NCBI GenBank assembly: GCA_963921795.1
Contig: OY997647.1
Location: 61,757,857 to 61,821,856, forward strand
Length of the DNA stretch: 64,000 bases
DNA from: Nannobrachium achirus
Taxonomy: Eukaryota; Chordata; Actinopteri; Myctophiformes; Myctophidae
Direction of reading: 5' to 3'
In this document: piece after piece, positions 42,504-53,547 of the stretch
Numbering within the stretch: the first letter of the stretch is position 1
Layout: each line of letters opens with the position of its first letter
The notes under the pieces: generated by a model
The model's input: the letters and a program-made list of their open reading frames with translations, nothing else
Told to the model about the DNA's origin: nothing
Database searches by the model: none
Translations under genes and position numbers: made by a program

Positions 42504-43039
42504 ACCAAAGGTAAAATTCATAACATATTCATAGACGGACAACCATTGACTTTGCAAAAATATACAGTTGTGCTTGAAATTATTCAACCCCCTCTGACAA
42601 ATGTATTAATTAGTGTAACCACTGTTCCTTTGACTTAAAACTTGTGAACTTTGCTCAAAACTGTACTTTTTGGAACATTCAGTGTCTTTGCAATTGTTTT
42701 ATATCCTTTTCTTTTTAACAAAACAATCATCTCTTCTCTGAACTTTTCTGACCATTCCTTAAACTTAGCCATGTTTCTAACTGCTCTAAACACAGCCAAC
42801 AAGTCAACAAACGTCTAGTCATAGCTGGGAGGGAATTCCTAAACATTGATGTTTACGATGCTGCCAAATATTTCAATTCACGTTTCTGCGCCCCACTGAA
42901 ATATTTAAAAAATGCACCATCTTGTAGATCTGCGCCTTTTCAACCAAATTGTGATGATTTCAAAAATATGGAAATTGTCTGAAGATATTTTAATTGTTTA
43001 AAAACATTGTTAATGTTGGTTCATGTTTTGTTTTTGTAG

Positions 43040-43171
43040 CCAGCAGTCCTAGTCGTCCTCGCGAAAGAGATGACGGATACATTCATGCTCGAGCCATTCC
43101 GTTTCCTCCAGGATGAGCTCCTATACCTGGAGAACCACCTGCTAGCCAATGACTTCAAATACCTAACTGGT
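43040..43171 (+). CDS. Unknown protein, 44-codon internal exon, copy A
   Basis: Acceptor TTTTTGTAG, donor GTACGG, 132 bases, phase 0, fully open: PAVLVVLAKEMTDTFMLEPF then RFLQDELLYLENHLLANDFK, YLTG. It looks amphipathic-helical and has an identical reading in copy B (63397-63528). The donor is immediately followed by a long CA repeat. Confidence 0.5.
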
Positions 43172-43175
43172 GTAC

Positions 43176-43286
<111 letters not shown>

Positions 43287-43424
43287 TGTGTTATGCGTTA
43301 ACGCATTACCTTTCCGATTCAGTAACGCTGTTATTGTTACTGTGGTGTAAGGGGGCTTGTTAGTCAGTTATTTTCTACTAGAGGGTCGCGGCCCTTCGGG
43401 CCGCTCACATCTAGTTAAAAAAAG

Positions 43425-43698
43425 GTGGGAGGACCTTTAAGTCTAGCTACTTGACAGACTTCCTCAAGGCAGGGTGTGAGGTGGGAGGACCTTTAAGTCT
43501 AGCTACTTGACAGACTTCCTCAAGGCAGGTGTGAGGTGGGAGGACCTTTAAGTCTAGTTACTTGCACCAGCAGAACGTGCAAGTACCGTGTCTGTATCCG
43601 GCTGACAGTACAAAGGATAGAGACAGCACTGATCACAGTACTTGTGCGCTCTGCCTCGCGCACAAGTAGGCCATATATGGCCACGAGTGCACAAGGCA
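43425..43698. repeat. Copy of yars1 intron 3 minisatellite and adjacent element
   Basis: GGTGGGAGGACCTTTAAGTC, CTACTTGACAGACTTCCTCA and AGGCAGGGTGTGAG repeat twice, then ACTTGCACCAGCAGAACGTG to GTGCACAAGGC as at 18131-18353. A shorter copy is at 63663-63828. Confidence 0.9.
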
Positions 43699-44123
43699 CA
43701 ATTCGTAAACATTGGGCACTTGGTGACAAGTTTTAGATTTTTGGCATGGTGTTAGGTATGGCGATAAGGTTTTCAAAAATCATCGCAAACAAATTGGGAT
43801 TGCCCCCTAGTGGTCTGTTTGCAATGGATCCAATATTAGATATGGTTGAAATCCCAAATAATTGACTAATTGATTCTGTTACTATTGGGTATGCTAAATA
43901 ACATACTACGATGGCTGCTGGGAGCTTAAAATGCCTGTAAACTGGGATTTGATATATAAAAAATCGTAACAACTGTGCACTTGGTGACAGGTTTTTGATT
44001 TTCGTCATGATGATAATTCAATGTATTTAGCCCCATATCAAATGGCCAAATTTTAGCATCAGATTTTCAGAAGTTAATTCGTTCTCTGTAACCTTTCTGA
44101 CCCCAAACGTGTATAGTACACAG

Positions 44124-44227
44124 ATGACAACACAGTCCAACACAGGGTTGGACCCCGAAGTGCGAGGGCCGTTGGGCGGCTGCCCGTGGTGGCAAGGCCA
44201 AATGTCCGCTACGTACATTCCCCCTAA
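44124..44227 (+). pseudogene. GRLP-type terminal exon, diverged
   Basis: In one frame it reads TVQHRVGPRSARAVGRLPVV then ARPNVRYVHSP-stop (TAA 44225), with donor GTAAGT at 44236. The acceptor (CACAG at 44123) is one frame off, so a small indel is likely. Confidence 0.35.
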
Positions 44228-44370
44228 ATCCCCAAGTAAGTAATTTCTCTTGATCACAATCAAATCATATCAGAACACCACCACAACAGACAACACAGCA
44301 GAACAAAGACAGCCCTCACAGTTAACCACCCACCATGCAAAAATAAATTCAATATTTAGATATTTGATGT

Positions 44371-44479
44371 AATTGCGACCGTAGGGGGACCCCCAGATGT
44401 AAAAAATGACCAAATGTGCTCACACGTCACACTTTTTCCCTGCTTATATCTCCGCACCCGTTGACCCGATCCATGCCAG

Positions 44480-44512
<33 letters not shown>

Positions 44513-45064
44513 TCCTTGCCTGCCAAACTACAACCTCCAAGGACCCCCGGAGCCCCAGGGACCCCCAGGTCCCTGGGGGACCCCCAGATGTAAAAAATGA
44601 CCAAATGTGCAAAAATGACCAAATGACCACCCCAACGGGGCTGCTCACGGGGAATTCCCGGGGACCACCGACTCCTGGTGCTCCAGAACGGATGCAAAAG
44701 TGGTGGCGCCCCCAGTGGAGGACCCCCTGCCACTGCAGCGCACATAAAATGCCGTAACTCGGGCTAGGAGCGTCCGGGAGAGCCGGGGCCGGTACCTATT
44801 CGTCCGCCAAGGCAACGCGGAGACCCCACCCCTCATTTCTCACATGGCCCTATTCTAGCGCCACCTTCAGGCCGATTTTTAAAACACATTTTTGGACACT
44901 GCTCCTATAGTTTTTGCCCTAAAATCACGAATATCACTACACAGCATGTCTACACTCATGTCATCAACATGGATCAGGAAGATTTGGGAAAAACAAATTT
45001 TTGCCCTATTTGTGGAGATAAGCCACCTACGGTCGCTTATCTCCCGATTAGGGAGTCTTACTGG
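44371..45064. mobile_element. Transposon-like repeat beginning GCGACCGTAGG (copy 2)
   Basis: Homologous to 16273-17085. It adds a CA run, and ACCTACGGTCGC near its right end is the inverse of its left end. Confidence 0.65.
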
Positions 45065-45160
45065 TGTAATATTTGATAAAATGTCCAGGACCCAACAGTG
45101 TACTAACATACTTCTCTTTTCTTCCAGTCTTCCGGTCTGATAAAAAAAAAAAATCAATGA

Positions 45161-45210
45161 TAGCTCACAACGCGTCGCTTCACGCCGCGGTGTGAGCTTG
45201 TAGATCGGCT
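45161..45210. repeat. Short palindrome cassette, right-hand part
   Basis: TAGCTCACAACGCGTCGCTT then GGTGTGAGCTTGTAGATCGG. Most of the left outer arm is missing. Confidence 0.75.
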
Positions 45211-45245
45211 ATTTTTTTTTTCAACACGTTTTAACTCTCTCCTAG

Positions 45246-45377
45246 GTCTTCGGAGCACCCCCACCCCGACCAGGTGCTATTGTGCCTGCACCTGTGCCCC
45301 CACCCCCACCCCCCACGGGTACAGTGCAGTGCGGCAGGCTGCCTGTCTGTGCCATGACATACAAACACTCCCCCTAA
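45246..45377 (+). CDS. Unknown protein, GRLP-type terminal exon (44 codons with stop)
   Basis: Acceptor ACTCTCTCCTAG. Phase 0 reads VFGAPPPRPGAIVPAPVPPP then TGTVQCGRLPVCAMTYKHSP-stop (TAA 45375), 43 residues. Donor GTAAGT at 45386. It keeps GRLP and the SP-stop ending while the middle has diverged. Confidence 0.4.
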   Translation, partial: VFGAPPPRPGAIVPAPVPPPPPPTGTVQCGRLPVCAMTYKHSP

Positions 45378-45412
45378 ATCCTTCAGTAAGTCATTTTCTT
45401 GATCAACAATAG

Positions 45413-45465
45413 CCGATCTACAAGCTCACAACACGCCGCTTCACCCCGCGGTGTGAGCTTGTAGA
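45413..45465. repeat. Short palindrome cassette copy
   Basis: CCGATCTACAAGCTCACAAC pairs with GGTGTGAGCTTGTAGA. Confidence 0.8.
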
Positions 45466-45671
45466 ACAGCAATTTGCAATTTTTTTTTCCTTTTTATATA
45501 TTTATTCACCATTACAGTACATACAGTACATGGTCACTAACAGTTATTAGCTATTAACCTTCTGCACGTCAGAAAGTCACAACTAAATTCGGTTTGGGAG
45601 AGACTAGGGACAGGCCTTTAGTAAGCTATCAGAAGTTATTTTTTTTTCAACACTTTTTAACTCTCTCCTAG

Positions 45672-45857
45672 GTCTTCGGAGCACCACCACCCCCCCCCCA
45701 CCCCCACCATACCCTCTGCCTGCAGCAGTGCCTGGGCCTGGGCACAACTCTGAGGATGGCTGCCTGCCCTGATGCTGTAGTTTGGACATCCCTGTGGCCT
45801 GTTGAGTCTGATGACTCTGATGGCACCTTACGCAATTTAATACAAGGTGAATGTTAA
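45672..45857 (+). CDS. Unknown protein, 62-codon terminal exon
   Basis: Acceptor ACTCTCTCCTAG, beginning VFGAPPPPPH like 45246, then LCLQQCLGLGTTLRMAACPD, AVVWTSLWPVESDDSDGTLR, NLIQGEC-stop. The last third is half of a 111-bp tandem duplication (45770-45990). Confidence 0.35.
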   Translation, partial: VFGAPPPPPHPHHTLCLQQCLGLGTTLRMAACPDAVVWTSLWPVESDDSDGTLRNLIQGEC

Positions 45858-45990
45858 TTAATAATGACGATTGCCTGCTCTGATGCTGTAGTTTGGACAT
45901 CCCTGTGGCTTGTTGTGTCTGATGACTCTGATGGCACCTTATGCAATTTAATACAAGGTGAATGTTAATTAATATACTGTAAATAAATGT
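45770..45990. repeat. 111-bp tandem duplication
   Basis: TGATGCTGTAGTTTGGACAT to TACAAGGTGAATGTTAATTA occurs twice at 111-bp spacing with few differences. Confidence 0.93.
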
Positions 45991-46201
45991 ATGTACTCTG
46001 AACGCCACAAAGACAATGGTTCTCAACCTGTGGGTCGGGACCGAATTATTTTGGGGGGTCCCCAGATGATTAACTTAATGTGCAACGTTGTTTTCTCTCT
46101 CAACAGTAAACAAACCAACATTTCTAAAGTGACAATTTAAGGACTTTTTAATACCTCTGAAATTTTAACTTTGGCCAAATTGTCAAATATTAGAGGCAGA
46201 C

Positions 46202-46265
46202 ATTGTGAAAATAGCCCGGCATCACAACGCCTCGCAACAAGATGTAGATCTGCTATTTTCACAAT
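46202..46265. repeat. Short palindrome cassette copy
   Basis: ATTGTGAAAATAG and CTATTTTCACAAT frame a scrambled core with CACAACGCCTCGCAAC. Confidence 0.75.
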
Positions 46266-46426
46266 AAATAGAACCAAACCGTCACAAACAGTTATTAGCT
46301 ATTAACCTTCTGCACGTCAGAAAGTCACAACTCTCCAAAGAAAAGTTCGGTTTGGGAGGGGCTTGGACAGGCATTTACTAAGTTATCAGCCAAGTTATTT
46401 TTTCCAACACTTTAACACTCTTCTAG

Positions 46427-46730
46427 ACCGTTCAACTACAAGCACCAGGCCCAGGCAGAGCGGTGCCCCCACGCCCCCGAAGCCAAGTCGGGAAGCTGCC
46501 TGTGTTGGCCAGGCCAAATGGACCCCCACCGCCAGGCCAAATGGACCCCCACCACGGGTCCAAACAGGGAGGCTGCCTGTGTTAGCCAGGCCAAATGGAC
46601 CCCCACCACGGGTCCAAACAGGAAGGGGCTGCCTGTGGTGGCCAGGCCAAATGGACCCCCACCGCGGGTCCACACAGGAAGGCTGCCTGTGGTGGCCAGG
46701 CCAAATGGGAGATACACCCAGTTCCCTTAA
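46427..46730 (+). pseudogene. GRLP-type terminal exon with internal about 60-bp repeats
   Basis: Acceptor CTCTTCTAG. Starts TVQLQAPGPGRAVPPRPRSQ then VGKLPVLARPNGPPP. The block GGCCAAATGGACCCCCACC with GGTCCAAACAGGGAGGCTGC is then repeated with frame-breaking lengths, ending in GRLPVVARPNGRYTQFP-stop (TAA 46728) in another frame. Donor GTAAGT at 46740. Confidence 0.45.
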
Positions 46731-46895
46731 ATCCCTCAGTAAGTAATTTTCTTGATCAACAATTGCCGAAAATGTTTCGATATAATGATTAAAAACAAAA
46801 ACGTAGGAAACAAAAAATAAAAAGGGACACCTAAAAAGGGGTCCTGACCCACTGTTTGGGAAACAGTGTACTAACATACTTCTCTTTCCTTCCAG

Positions 46896-47000
46896 TGTGT
46901 TGACCCCACCCCCTGTTCACCAGACGTTGTACTGGACCCCGCCCCTCCCCTGTCTTGTCTTTTGTTTAATTACATTAAATTTTAATGTACAAAGATGGCT
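46896..47000 (+). other. Possible 3' terminal exon of copy A with ATTAAA signal
   Basis: Acceptor CTTTCCTTCCAG followed by an open stretch (CVDPTPCSPDVVLDPAPPLS) to TAA and ATTAAA at about 46973. No further units of this series follow before copy B. Confidence 0.3.
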
Positions 47001-48930
47001 CACTGTTTTTCCTTTTTTTCAATTCTATCAAAATGAGGGGAAGATGTTACAGTAAGTCAATGTTATTTATAGAGCAAGTTTAAAAACATTTAAACTGTCA
47101 GGAATTTGAGGAAATCAAAGAGTAAGAATTCTCCAATCATCATGTAATTGATAGTGGAAAAAGCCAATGTCCTGTTTAGGGAACTTCTGACATGCTTGTC
47201 CACTGAAGTCCAATGACACTTATTTAAATGTAAAGTATTTCAAGTTCATATCCTCCACTTAAATGCTAACACTTTGAGTACTATAAATAGTTGGTTCAGC
47301 CCTGTGCTTGCTGTCCAGCTCATCGGTTAACCTTCCTGGGACAAAACAAATGTGGGTGACCAAAGCACTTTGTTTAAATCCCCCAGGTGTTCCCCCTTGG
47401 GTTATACCCCGTGCTGTGACCTTGTATGGTTATACCCCGTGCTGTGACCTTGTATGGTTATACCCCGTGCTGTGACCTTGTATGGGTATGCGGCAGCAGC
47501 AGTCTAATTTTCGTATAGCTATTTACGTAGAGTAATATGACATAAGATTAAAAAGAATAATAGTGTAATTCAGTGTGCCGTGGATGAAAAAGGTGAAACC
47601 ATGAATATAGAGGAACCTCTGGGAACAGACCAGGTGGGGGCTCTGCTCTCTCAAAGTTAAACACACAAACTAAGCAGCGTCTGCCCTGCTATAGTTGAAT
47701 ACATGGACTGAGTTCAGTCATTTGGATTCCATTGAAGCCAGCATGACTTCTATGGAAGCATGTTGGTCACCCAAAATGTTTTGTTTGTTTTTCGATCAAA
47801 GTAATAAAAGATTCTCCAAGACCTGTCCATAGAAGTGCTGTGCTCCACTCGCCTCCCTGGCAAACTTTATTCTTAACCATGGAGTGTCTTCATGTCAGCC
47901 AAGTGGATGCCATGCTCCTTGTTCACAGACGCCTCCACACAGCTTGCATCACATGGAACCTGCAGAGAAGAAGCGTGGCTTCTGGGAAGGCCTCGGTCTC
48001 TCTGCTCCATCATCGGCTATGAAGATCTGTTGCCAAGGGTGAAAATGTAATAATGTTTTTTAAGTCAATTAATATTTTTCTATTGTGTTTGGGTACTGGT
48101 AAACCAAATACAGGCGTCATCAGACATTAAAATATCCTCCAGATCAACCTCAAGAAAAGACACAAAATGTTTGAGAACAATACAGACCGCACCACCTCAA
48201 AACTTAAATTTTACCTTGAAAGAACTGTTCCACTAAATACATGAAGGAGAACCTTTAAGATCATGTATTAGGACCAATACAAACTATATTGCATTACTAT
48301 TGCAATTTCTCTGGGGTTGGGCCTTTTTGGCTTGGACTGACTGGCCTATTAAACAACATTCTACCTGTGGCCCTCTCATTCCTCTGCCTAAGACATGACT
48401 TTCCAAACATTTTAAGCTTGACGTCAGAGATTAAAGAAACAAAGTTTAATTCATTAAGTGCACTGCGAAGCTTGGCCAATGAGCCAAGTGTGGGACATAA
48501 CAGTACGTTCATACAGCTTTGTCTCAAAATATGAATTGTGTAAAAAAGGCATTGGAAGCAGTAGATGTCATAGCATCCCAAATCATCACTGATTGAGGAA
48601 CTTTGACACTGGACTTCAATCAACTCTGACTTCAGAAGATTGACATTTCTCTAATTGTTTTGAATGGTCTTTGTAATACTGTAATATTTTGAGATATGGA
48701 TTTTTGATTTTCATGATCTGTATGCCATAAACATCAGAATTATGCCATAAAAAACTAAAATGGGTTTGCATATTTCACTGCATGCATAACGTATCCAGAT
48801 TCTAGATTCATTTCTTTACGGAATTACAGAACATTTTCCACAATATTCTAACTTGAGACAAAGCTGTACAAACAGACAAAGACAGATGACCAATTTACAA
48901 GCAACACGTTTAGACCTACTTTATTCCACT
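47000..48930. other. Intergenic stretch without recognisable gene
   Basis: Contains the 28-bp repeat and, at about 48595-48790, a decayed relative of the 3' flank of the Tc1/mariner remnant at 12215. Short open frames have no support. Confidence 0.5.
47405..47490. repeat. 28-bp tandem repeat, three copies
   Basis: GGTTATACCCCGTGCTGTGA then CCTTGTAT repeated three times. Confidence 0.92.
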
Positions 48931-48938
48931 CATTGTCA

Positions 48939-49058
48939 TTATAAGTACCTGCAGCTGAACTTCAGCTTAGGGCAGATGGAGCGGTCTGCTGACTTGTAGA
49001 AATAGTCGTCTCCATACTCGTCCTGCAGGTCATACTTCAGCAAGTGGATGGTGAATGA
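48939..49058 (-). pseudogene. Unknown minus-strand coding remnant, C-terminal exon
   Basis: The minus strand reads SFTIHLLKYDLQDEYGDDYF then YKSADRSICPKLKFSCRYL-stop. Cysteines and a GDDYFYKS stretch look like real protein. It is one of a set of four or five collinear minus-strand pieces up to 50132. Confidence 0.4.
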
Positions 49059-49202
49059 CAAGCCTCAAGGGGGGGGGGCACTCCTGCAGTGAAAATAAGG
49101 CATACAGTTTGTTATGTACAGCAGTGGATGAACTCTGACCCCAGTGATTTACAGACATTAAAGTATGTATATTGGAATTTAAGTGGGGTTTGTGTGTTAG
49201 AC

Positions 49203-49265
49203 CTGCTCAGTCCATCCACGGTGCACATAGTGGTGACTTTCCTGGTCTTGTGCTGGCATCAGTAT
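49203..49265 (-). pseudogene. Unknown minus-strand coding remnant, short piece
   Basis: Reads CQHKTRKVTTMCTVDGLSR after an in-frame stop. The Cys/His spacing hints at a zinc-binding tail. Weak by itself. Confidence 0.25.
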
Positions 49266-49505
49266 TCTACAGAACAAAATAAATAATACAAGTGCATTTT
49301 GAATATGAAATTATTCTCCAAAATGTTGCTTTATCATGAGCCTAGGTGATAACATCCATGCAAATGTGGTTGAAATGTGAAGTAATCAAAAGGATCCCTG
49401 GGTCATGAGGAGTTATCAGTCATAAATATTAACTTATGTATTGAAAAAAGTGGGAAATGAAATCACTTCCAAGAATGTTGATACATTCAAAATCACAAGA
49501 CTTAC

Positions 49506-49671
49506 TTTCAAGATGGTCTTGTGGTCTTTAGTAGGTCTGACTACAGCCACTCTCCATGTGTCCGGCAACGACTTCAGCCACACCTGTAAGTCCTCCTTCG
49601 TCTTAAGGGTCATCTGTAATGTGGCCTCGAAACTGAGGTGGTCCCAACTGCTTGGTTGGCTCACAGCCTTG

Positions 49672-49676
<5 letters not shown>
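49506..49676 (-). pseudogene. Unknown minus-strand coding exon
   Basis: Reads GYKAVSQPSSWDHLSFEATL then QMTLKTKEDLQVWLKSLPDT and WRVAVVRPTKDHKTILK, ending at a GTAAGT donor (complement of 49500-49505). The upstream edge is eroded by a CA repeat. The TKEDLQVWLKS phrase is reminiscent of transposon-derived DNA-binding proteins, but I cannot name a family. Confidence 0.4.
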
Positions 49677-49715
<39 letters not shown>

Positions 49716-49866
49716 GTACTGAGAGTCCTTTGGTAGAAAGTCCTTCAAAATAAAGATAACAAAATGTACATGGTTGTTTTCTCAGCTGAATACTGACATA
49801 CTTGTCATACTAACAAATAAAGTGTTGAATTATTTGATCGTTTTATCGACATCCCATAGCATTTAC

Positions 49867-49953
49867 CTTCAGTTCATGGTGTTGGTCCATTTTAGGCCCA
49901 TGGATGGGGCAGTACAGCTTAGCAGCATTGCATTACTGGCACTCCCTGATGGT
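49867..49953 (-). pseudogene. Unknown minus-strand exon with an in-frame stop
   Basis: 87 bases between a CTAACAG acceptor and GTAAAT donor: TIRECQ, stop, CNAAKLYCPIHGPKMDQHHE, LK. The internal TAA supports decay of the gene. Confidence 0.4.
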
Positions 49954-50077
49954 CTGTTAGGAGTTAGGATGTGAGATTAATAAGAGCTACAGCCAATTCA
50001 CACAAGGACTTAAATAGTTTATTTGAATGTTCACTTTAATGAAATGACTGCTAAAAGATGAAAGGTTACCTACCTAC

Positions 50078-50132
50078 TTTCTTCATCTGCATGCATCTTC
50101 ACAAGGCAAAGCTTCAGCAGGTAGTTCAGGTA
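50078..50132 (-). pseudogene. Unknown minus-strand exon, most upstream piece
   Basis: After a TTCTACAG acceptor the minus strand reads YLNYLLKLCLVKMHADEES up to a GTAGGT donor. Its frame is compatible with the next exon only if small adjustments are allowed. Confidence 0.3.
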
Positions 50133-52180
50133 CTGTAGAAAACACAGACACGCAGGATTAAGTTTAACATGAGGTAAGCAACATTCCAAAATTCTTTATG
50201 AAAAATATAATATATTTAATATATTTATAATCAAATATAATCAAATCAATAATCATGAGCAGACTGTTGTGTGGGAACTAAGCCTTCACTGGTTGCTTCA
50301 AAATGCTTTCTTATGAATAAGACTTCCCATGGAATTTCTATTTCATCAAATCAAACATCATGAGACTTTTCCTCATTTGGAAAGCCTTACGTTGGTGCAT
50401 ATTATTGCGCTTCAGCAATATTGACAAACAGCTGTGGCAATGCAATGGACTGAGTAAATGGTAAACTGGGCACCAATACCATCTGAGCACTAAGGAAAAC
50501 TGGGCACTAGGGAAAACTGGGCACCAATACCATGTGGGCACTAGGAAACTAATGATCTACTCCAATCAGAAAACAAAATGACGTCACCCATTATAACCGA
50601 CTGCTCCTAAACCATCTTCTCCAGGCAGAATAATTTGTGCCCCAAACTGATTTCTCACAATGGCTTTTATTTTTGCACCATGAGTAGACAACATGAAAAA
50701 CTGTCAAGGAACAAATATAAAAAAAAAATGCCATAATGAATTTACAGACATATTAGGCTACTTATCATGCAAAACAATGCAAACCCCAGTTATCAATAAA
50801 AGGCATACAACTAGGTGTATGAAAAACATTAACTTTACATAACAGTGAACCAACAACAAGATACAAAACAAACAAAGTGACGTGTAGGTGTGGCCTTCTA
50901 TACTGAATATTTAGGAGTTAAGTTACATTCTTCTCTCATCTTATCCTTTTAGAGACCCTTGTTGGCTCTGTCTTTCTTTGTATTCAAGAGACTCTTCTCA
51001 CTGAGACAGCACAACTCTGTGTGCATCTGTTCTTGTCCTCTGATTACCAGTCCATACCAGGTGCACCTCATATACTAGCCCTGATTGGCATCATGTGACC
51101 ACCCATGCCCATATACCATGATGGCACCAACCAAACATCATGGCTTCAACACATGTCCCCCACAAAAATACACAAAATGTCACCCAAATGACATAAATTC
51201 ATCCTTCACATATTTCCAGCAGAAACAATAATAAAATAAAATATTTCCCTATCCAATCATTGCTTGGACAGCTACACCCATTGACAGTTTCACTTCATTC
51301 AAACATTTCTTCACTGTAAAACGTCACTTTAAACACTCAGCTACACAATAACATTAGCGAAAATATACCATTTATAAAGACTGTTGTAATGAGGTAGGTC
51401 CATAGTTTGTTTCCATTGTACTGAGACAGAAACACAGAATAATGAAAAGACTTTACTCGACTTGACTTTTTCCAGAATCTGAGGAGGACAAGGAGAGTAG
51501 CGCTACGGCATATGGGGACCCTAGAGAATCTGGGCTAAAACAAAGGTTCCGTCCTCACTGCTCCACAAAAGTCCTTAGGCCTATGAATTCCTTACTTTGT
51601 TTTTGTTAGAGCAATATTAATTCACAGTAGCCTATCACTGGTCGAGTTTGAACTTATTGACATGACAAAGTTTGAGAACCAGGCTATATCAGTGGTTCTC
51701 AAACTTTGTCATGTCAAGGACCCCAAAATCATATCTATTTGGCTGCGGACCCCCATCTCAAAATATTTTGTTCCAGGAATATTTGCGTTAAGTGTGTGTA
51801 ATAGTTAAATGTAGGCTATTTTATACTATAAAGCTGATCTATAACGCACTGTGTTGTGAGCTTGTACATCTGATATTCTCCTAAAGAGGGGTACAAACGA
51901 GCTCAACACAAATCCTTCAAGCTCCATAGACCTGGTGATATGGTATGACAATATGATACATTACTGCACCCTGGTGCACTTCTTTTAACAGGAGTCATCA
52001 ATGTCACCCCTGCTAAATACATAGCCATACATACATTGACAAATGTGTCCATGGCAGTAGCCTATTTACTTCTCCATATCTGTGGCAAACCTTTAATTAT
52101 TGATTTGGCTTTCTGAAGCGTCAATATACATCATTTAATACACCGTTGGCCCCATCTGGTGGACACAATAAGTAACTACA
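50133..52180. other. Stretch with no recognisable gene
   Basis: Contains an imperfect repeat AAACTGGGCAC (50465-50545), an inverted pair AACTTTGTCATGTCAA / TTGACATGACAAAGTTTGAG around 51655-51720, and a GTTCTCAAAC-type remnant with part of the palindrome cassette (51830-51880). Confidence 0.5.
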
Positions 52181-52202
52181 CTGCCATGTTAATCCTGTAG
52201 TC

Positions 52203-52390
52203 CAGTTTCTCAAAGTGGATTCCAGGGACTCTGTGGGTTCCTTTGAGGGGTCTAAATGGTCCCATGCAAGTCTGTAACTCTGGCAGTGTACAACATAAAT
52301 GGAACCAAATGGACGGGTTCCTTTGGTTCCATTTGTACACTGTCAGAGTTAAGGGGAGACCTTGAAATGTGAAAGGTTTGAGAAACACTG
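52203..52390. mobile_element. 188-bp miniature hAT element, target duplication CTGTAGTC
   Basis: Ends CAGTTTCTCAAAGTGG and GTTTGAGAAACACTG; flanks CTGTAGTC at 52195-52202 and 52391-52398. Centre is an inverted GGTTCCATTTGTACACTG pair. Confidence 0.85.
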
Positions 52391-52519
52391 CTGTAGTCTA
52401 TAATGACAGTCAAGATCAGCTGATTGGCAAAGGAAAGGGGTAATCAATACTCAGCCTATCCTAACCGGATCTCCTAACTAGTAGTCAGCTGTATCCCATG
52501 TTGTCATTAATCTGTCAGA

Positions 52520-52527
52520 TATAAAAG
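52520..52527 (+). promoter_or_regulatory. TATA box of copy B
   Basis: TATAAAAG in the block conserved with copy A (TAATCAATACTCAGCCTATC ... TATAAAAGCAGGTCAAATCC). Confidence 0.55.
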
Positions 52528-52549
52528 CAGGTCAAATCCAGCTCTTAAT

Positions 52550-52578
52550 TCTTTCTGTGCAGACCAACAGCGTTTTCC
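52550..52578 (+). other. Putative first exon, copy B
   Basis: Shares AACAGCGT(C/T)TTC and the GTAAGT donor (52579) with copy A. Downstream a small candidate exon with ATG-CAG before GT (about 52868-52893) could supply a start codon, but this is speculative. Confidence 0.45.
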
Positions 52579-52683
52579 GTAAGTATGACATGCATGCGTG
52601 CAGTCATGTTTCAAGGCAAGCATGCGTGGTGCGTCCTCAACCTGCTCACTGAGCAGGTTTTTCTATCGATTACTATACTGTAT

Positions 52684-52820
52684 CCATGGAGAGGTGTTCA
52701 TTTATTTTATTTCTATACTATAGACTACTCTATCACCCCATGGAGAGGTGTTAATTTATTTTATTTCTATACTATAGACTACTCTATCACCCCATGGAGA
52801 GGTGTTAATTTATTTTATTT
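52684..52820. repeat. 54-bp tandem repeat, about 2.5 copies
   Basis: CCATGGAGAGGTGTTAATTT to ATAGACTACTCTATCACC repeated at 54-bp spacing. Confidence 0.9.
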
Positions 52821-53544
52821 CGTGGCGTTCGGCGTTCCTAATAAACTTTTTGATCATCTTCACTCAGGTCCTCCCTCCCCGCTTAACATGCAGGTCTGTT
52901 AAAGGGATATTCCACTTTTTGGAGCTGTGTGAAGCACAGGCTCCCTATACGTGGCCGTGTGGGTCTGTCTGTGTGTCTGTCTGTATGTAGCCTGAACTTC
53001 CTAAACTTCGGCACGCCACTACTAGTCCCACAGTTTTGCCACCACACACTCGCGCCATATGTCAAATCGAACGGCTTACTCGGGAATCGTGGGCTATTAC
53101 TTTTCTAAGAGAAAGGTTCTATAGTTTAATTGATATTAATTTATTAGTGAATTAATTTTCCCCATTGACTTATAATGGGAATCGCAAAAACTCACATTCA
53201 ATTATTTGTCTCTCGCAAACCATAGGGGCTAGAGTTTCAAGACTTGGAGAGGAGGTTCATAATGATTTCAAGGATTAAATAAAAAATAATTGTGTCATTT
53301 GGCCGCATGGTGGCGCCATAACACCCCACTTTACGTTTTGGCCTGTAACTCTTGAACCATAGGTCGGAAAATTAAAAATATTTTTTCCCTGGATTCCTTG
53401 GGTCATGACGCATCTCCCCATATAGGCCACGCCCATTTGCGCCATGATAGATTTTCCGCCATCTTGAATTTTCTCCAAAACACACTTTTTGCTCCTTTTC
53501 CTACATATTTTCTTCAAATGTCACAAAAATCGGTACACATGATC

Positions 53545-53547
<3 letters not shown>

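Noticed and set aside
45604-46026. 140-codon minus-strand frame
   Set aside because: It is opposite the 111-bp duplication, and the plus strand has the matching acceptor and frame.
46395-46877. 160-codon minus-strand frame with repeated GGGPFGLA
   Set aside because: It is the complement of the repeated GRLP-type exon on the plus strand, where acceptor, donor and paralogues support the other strand.
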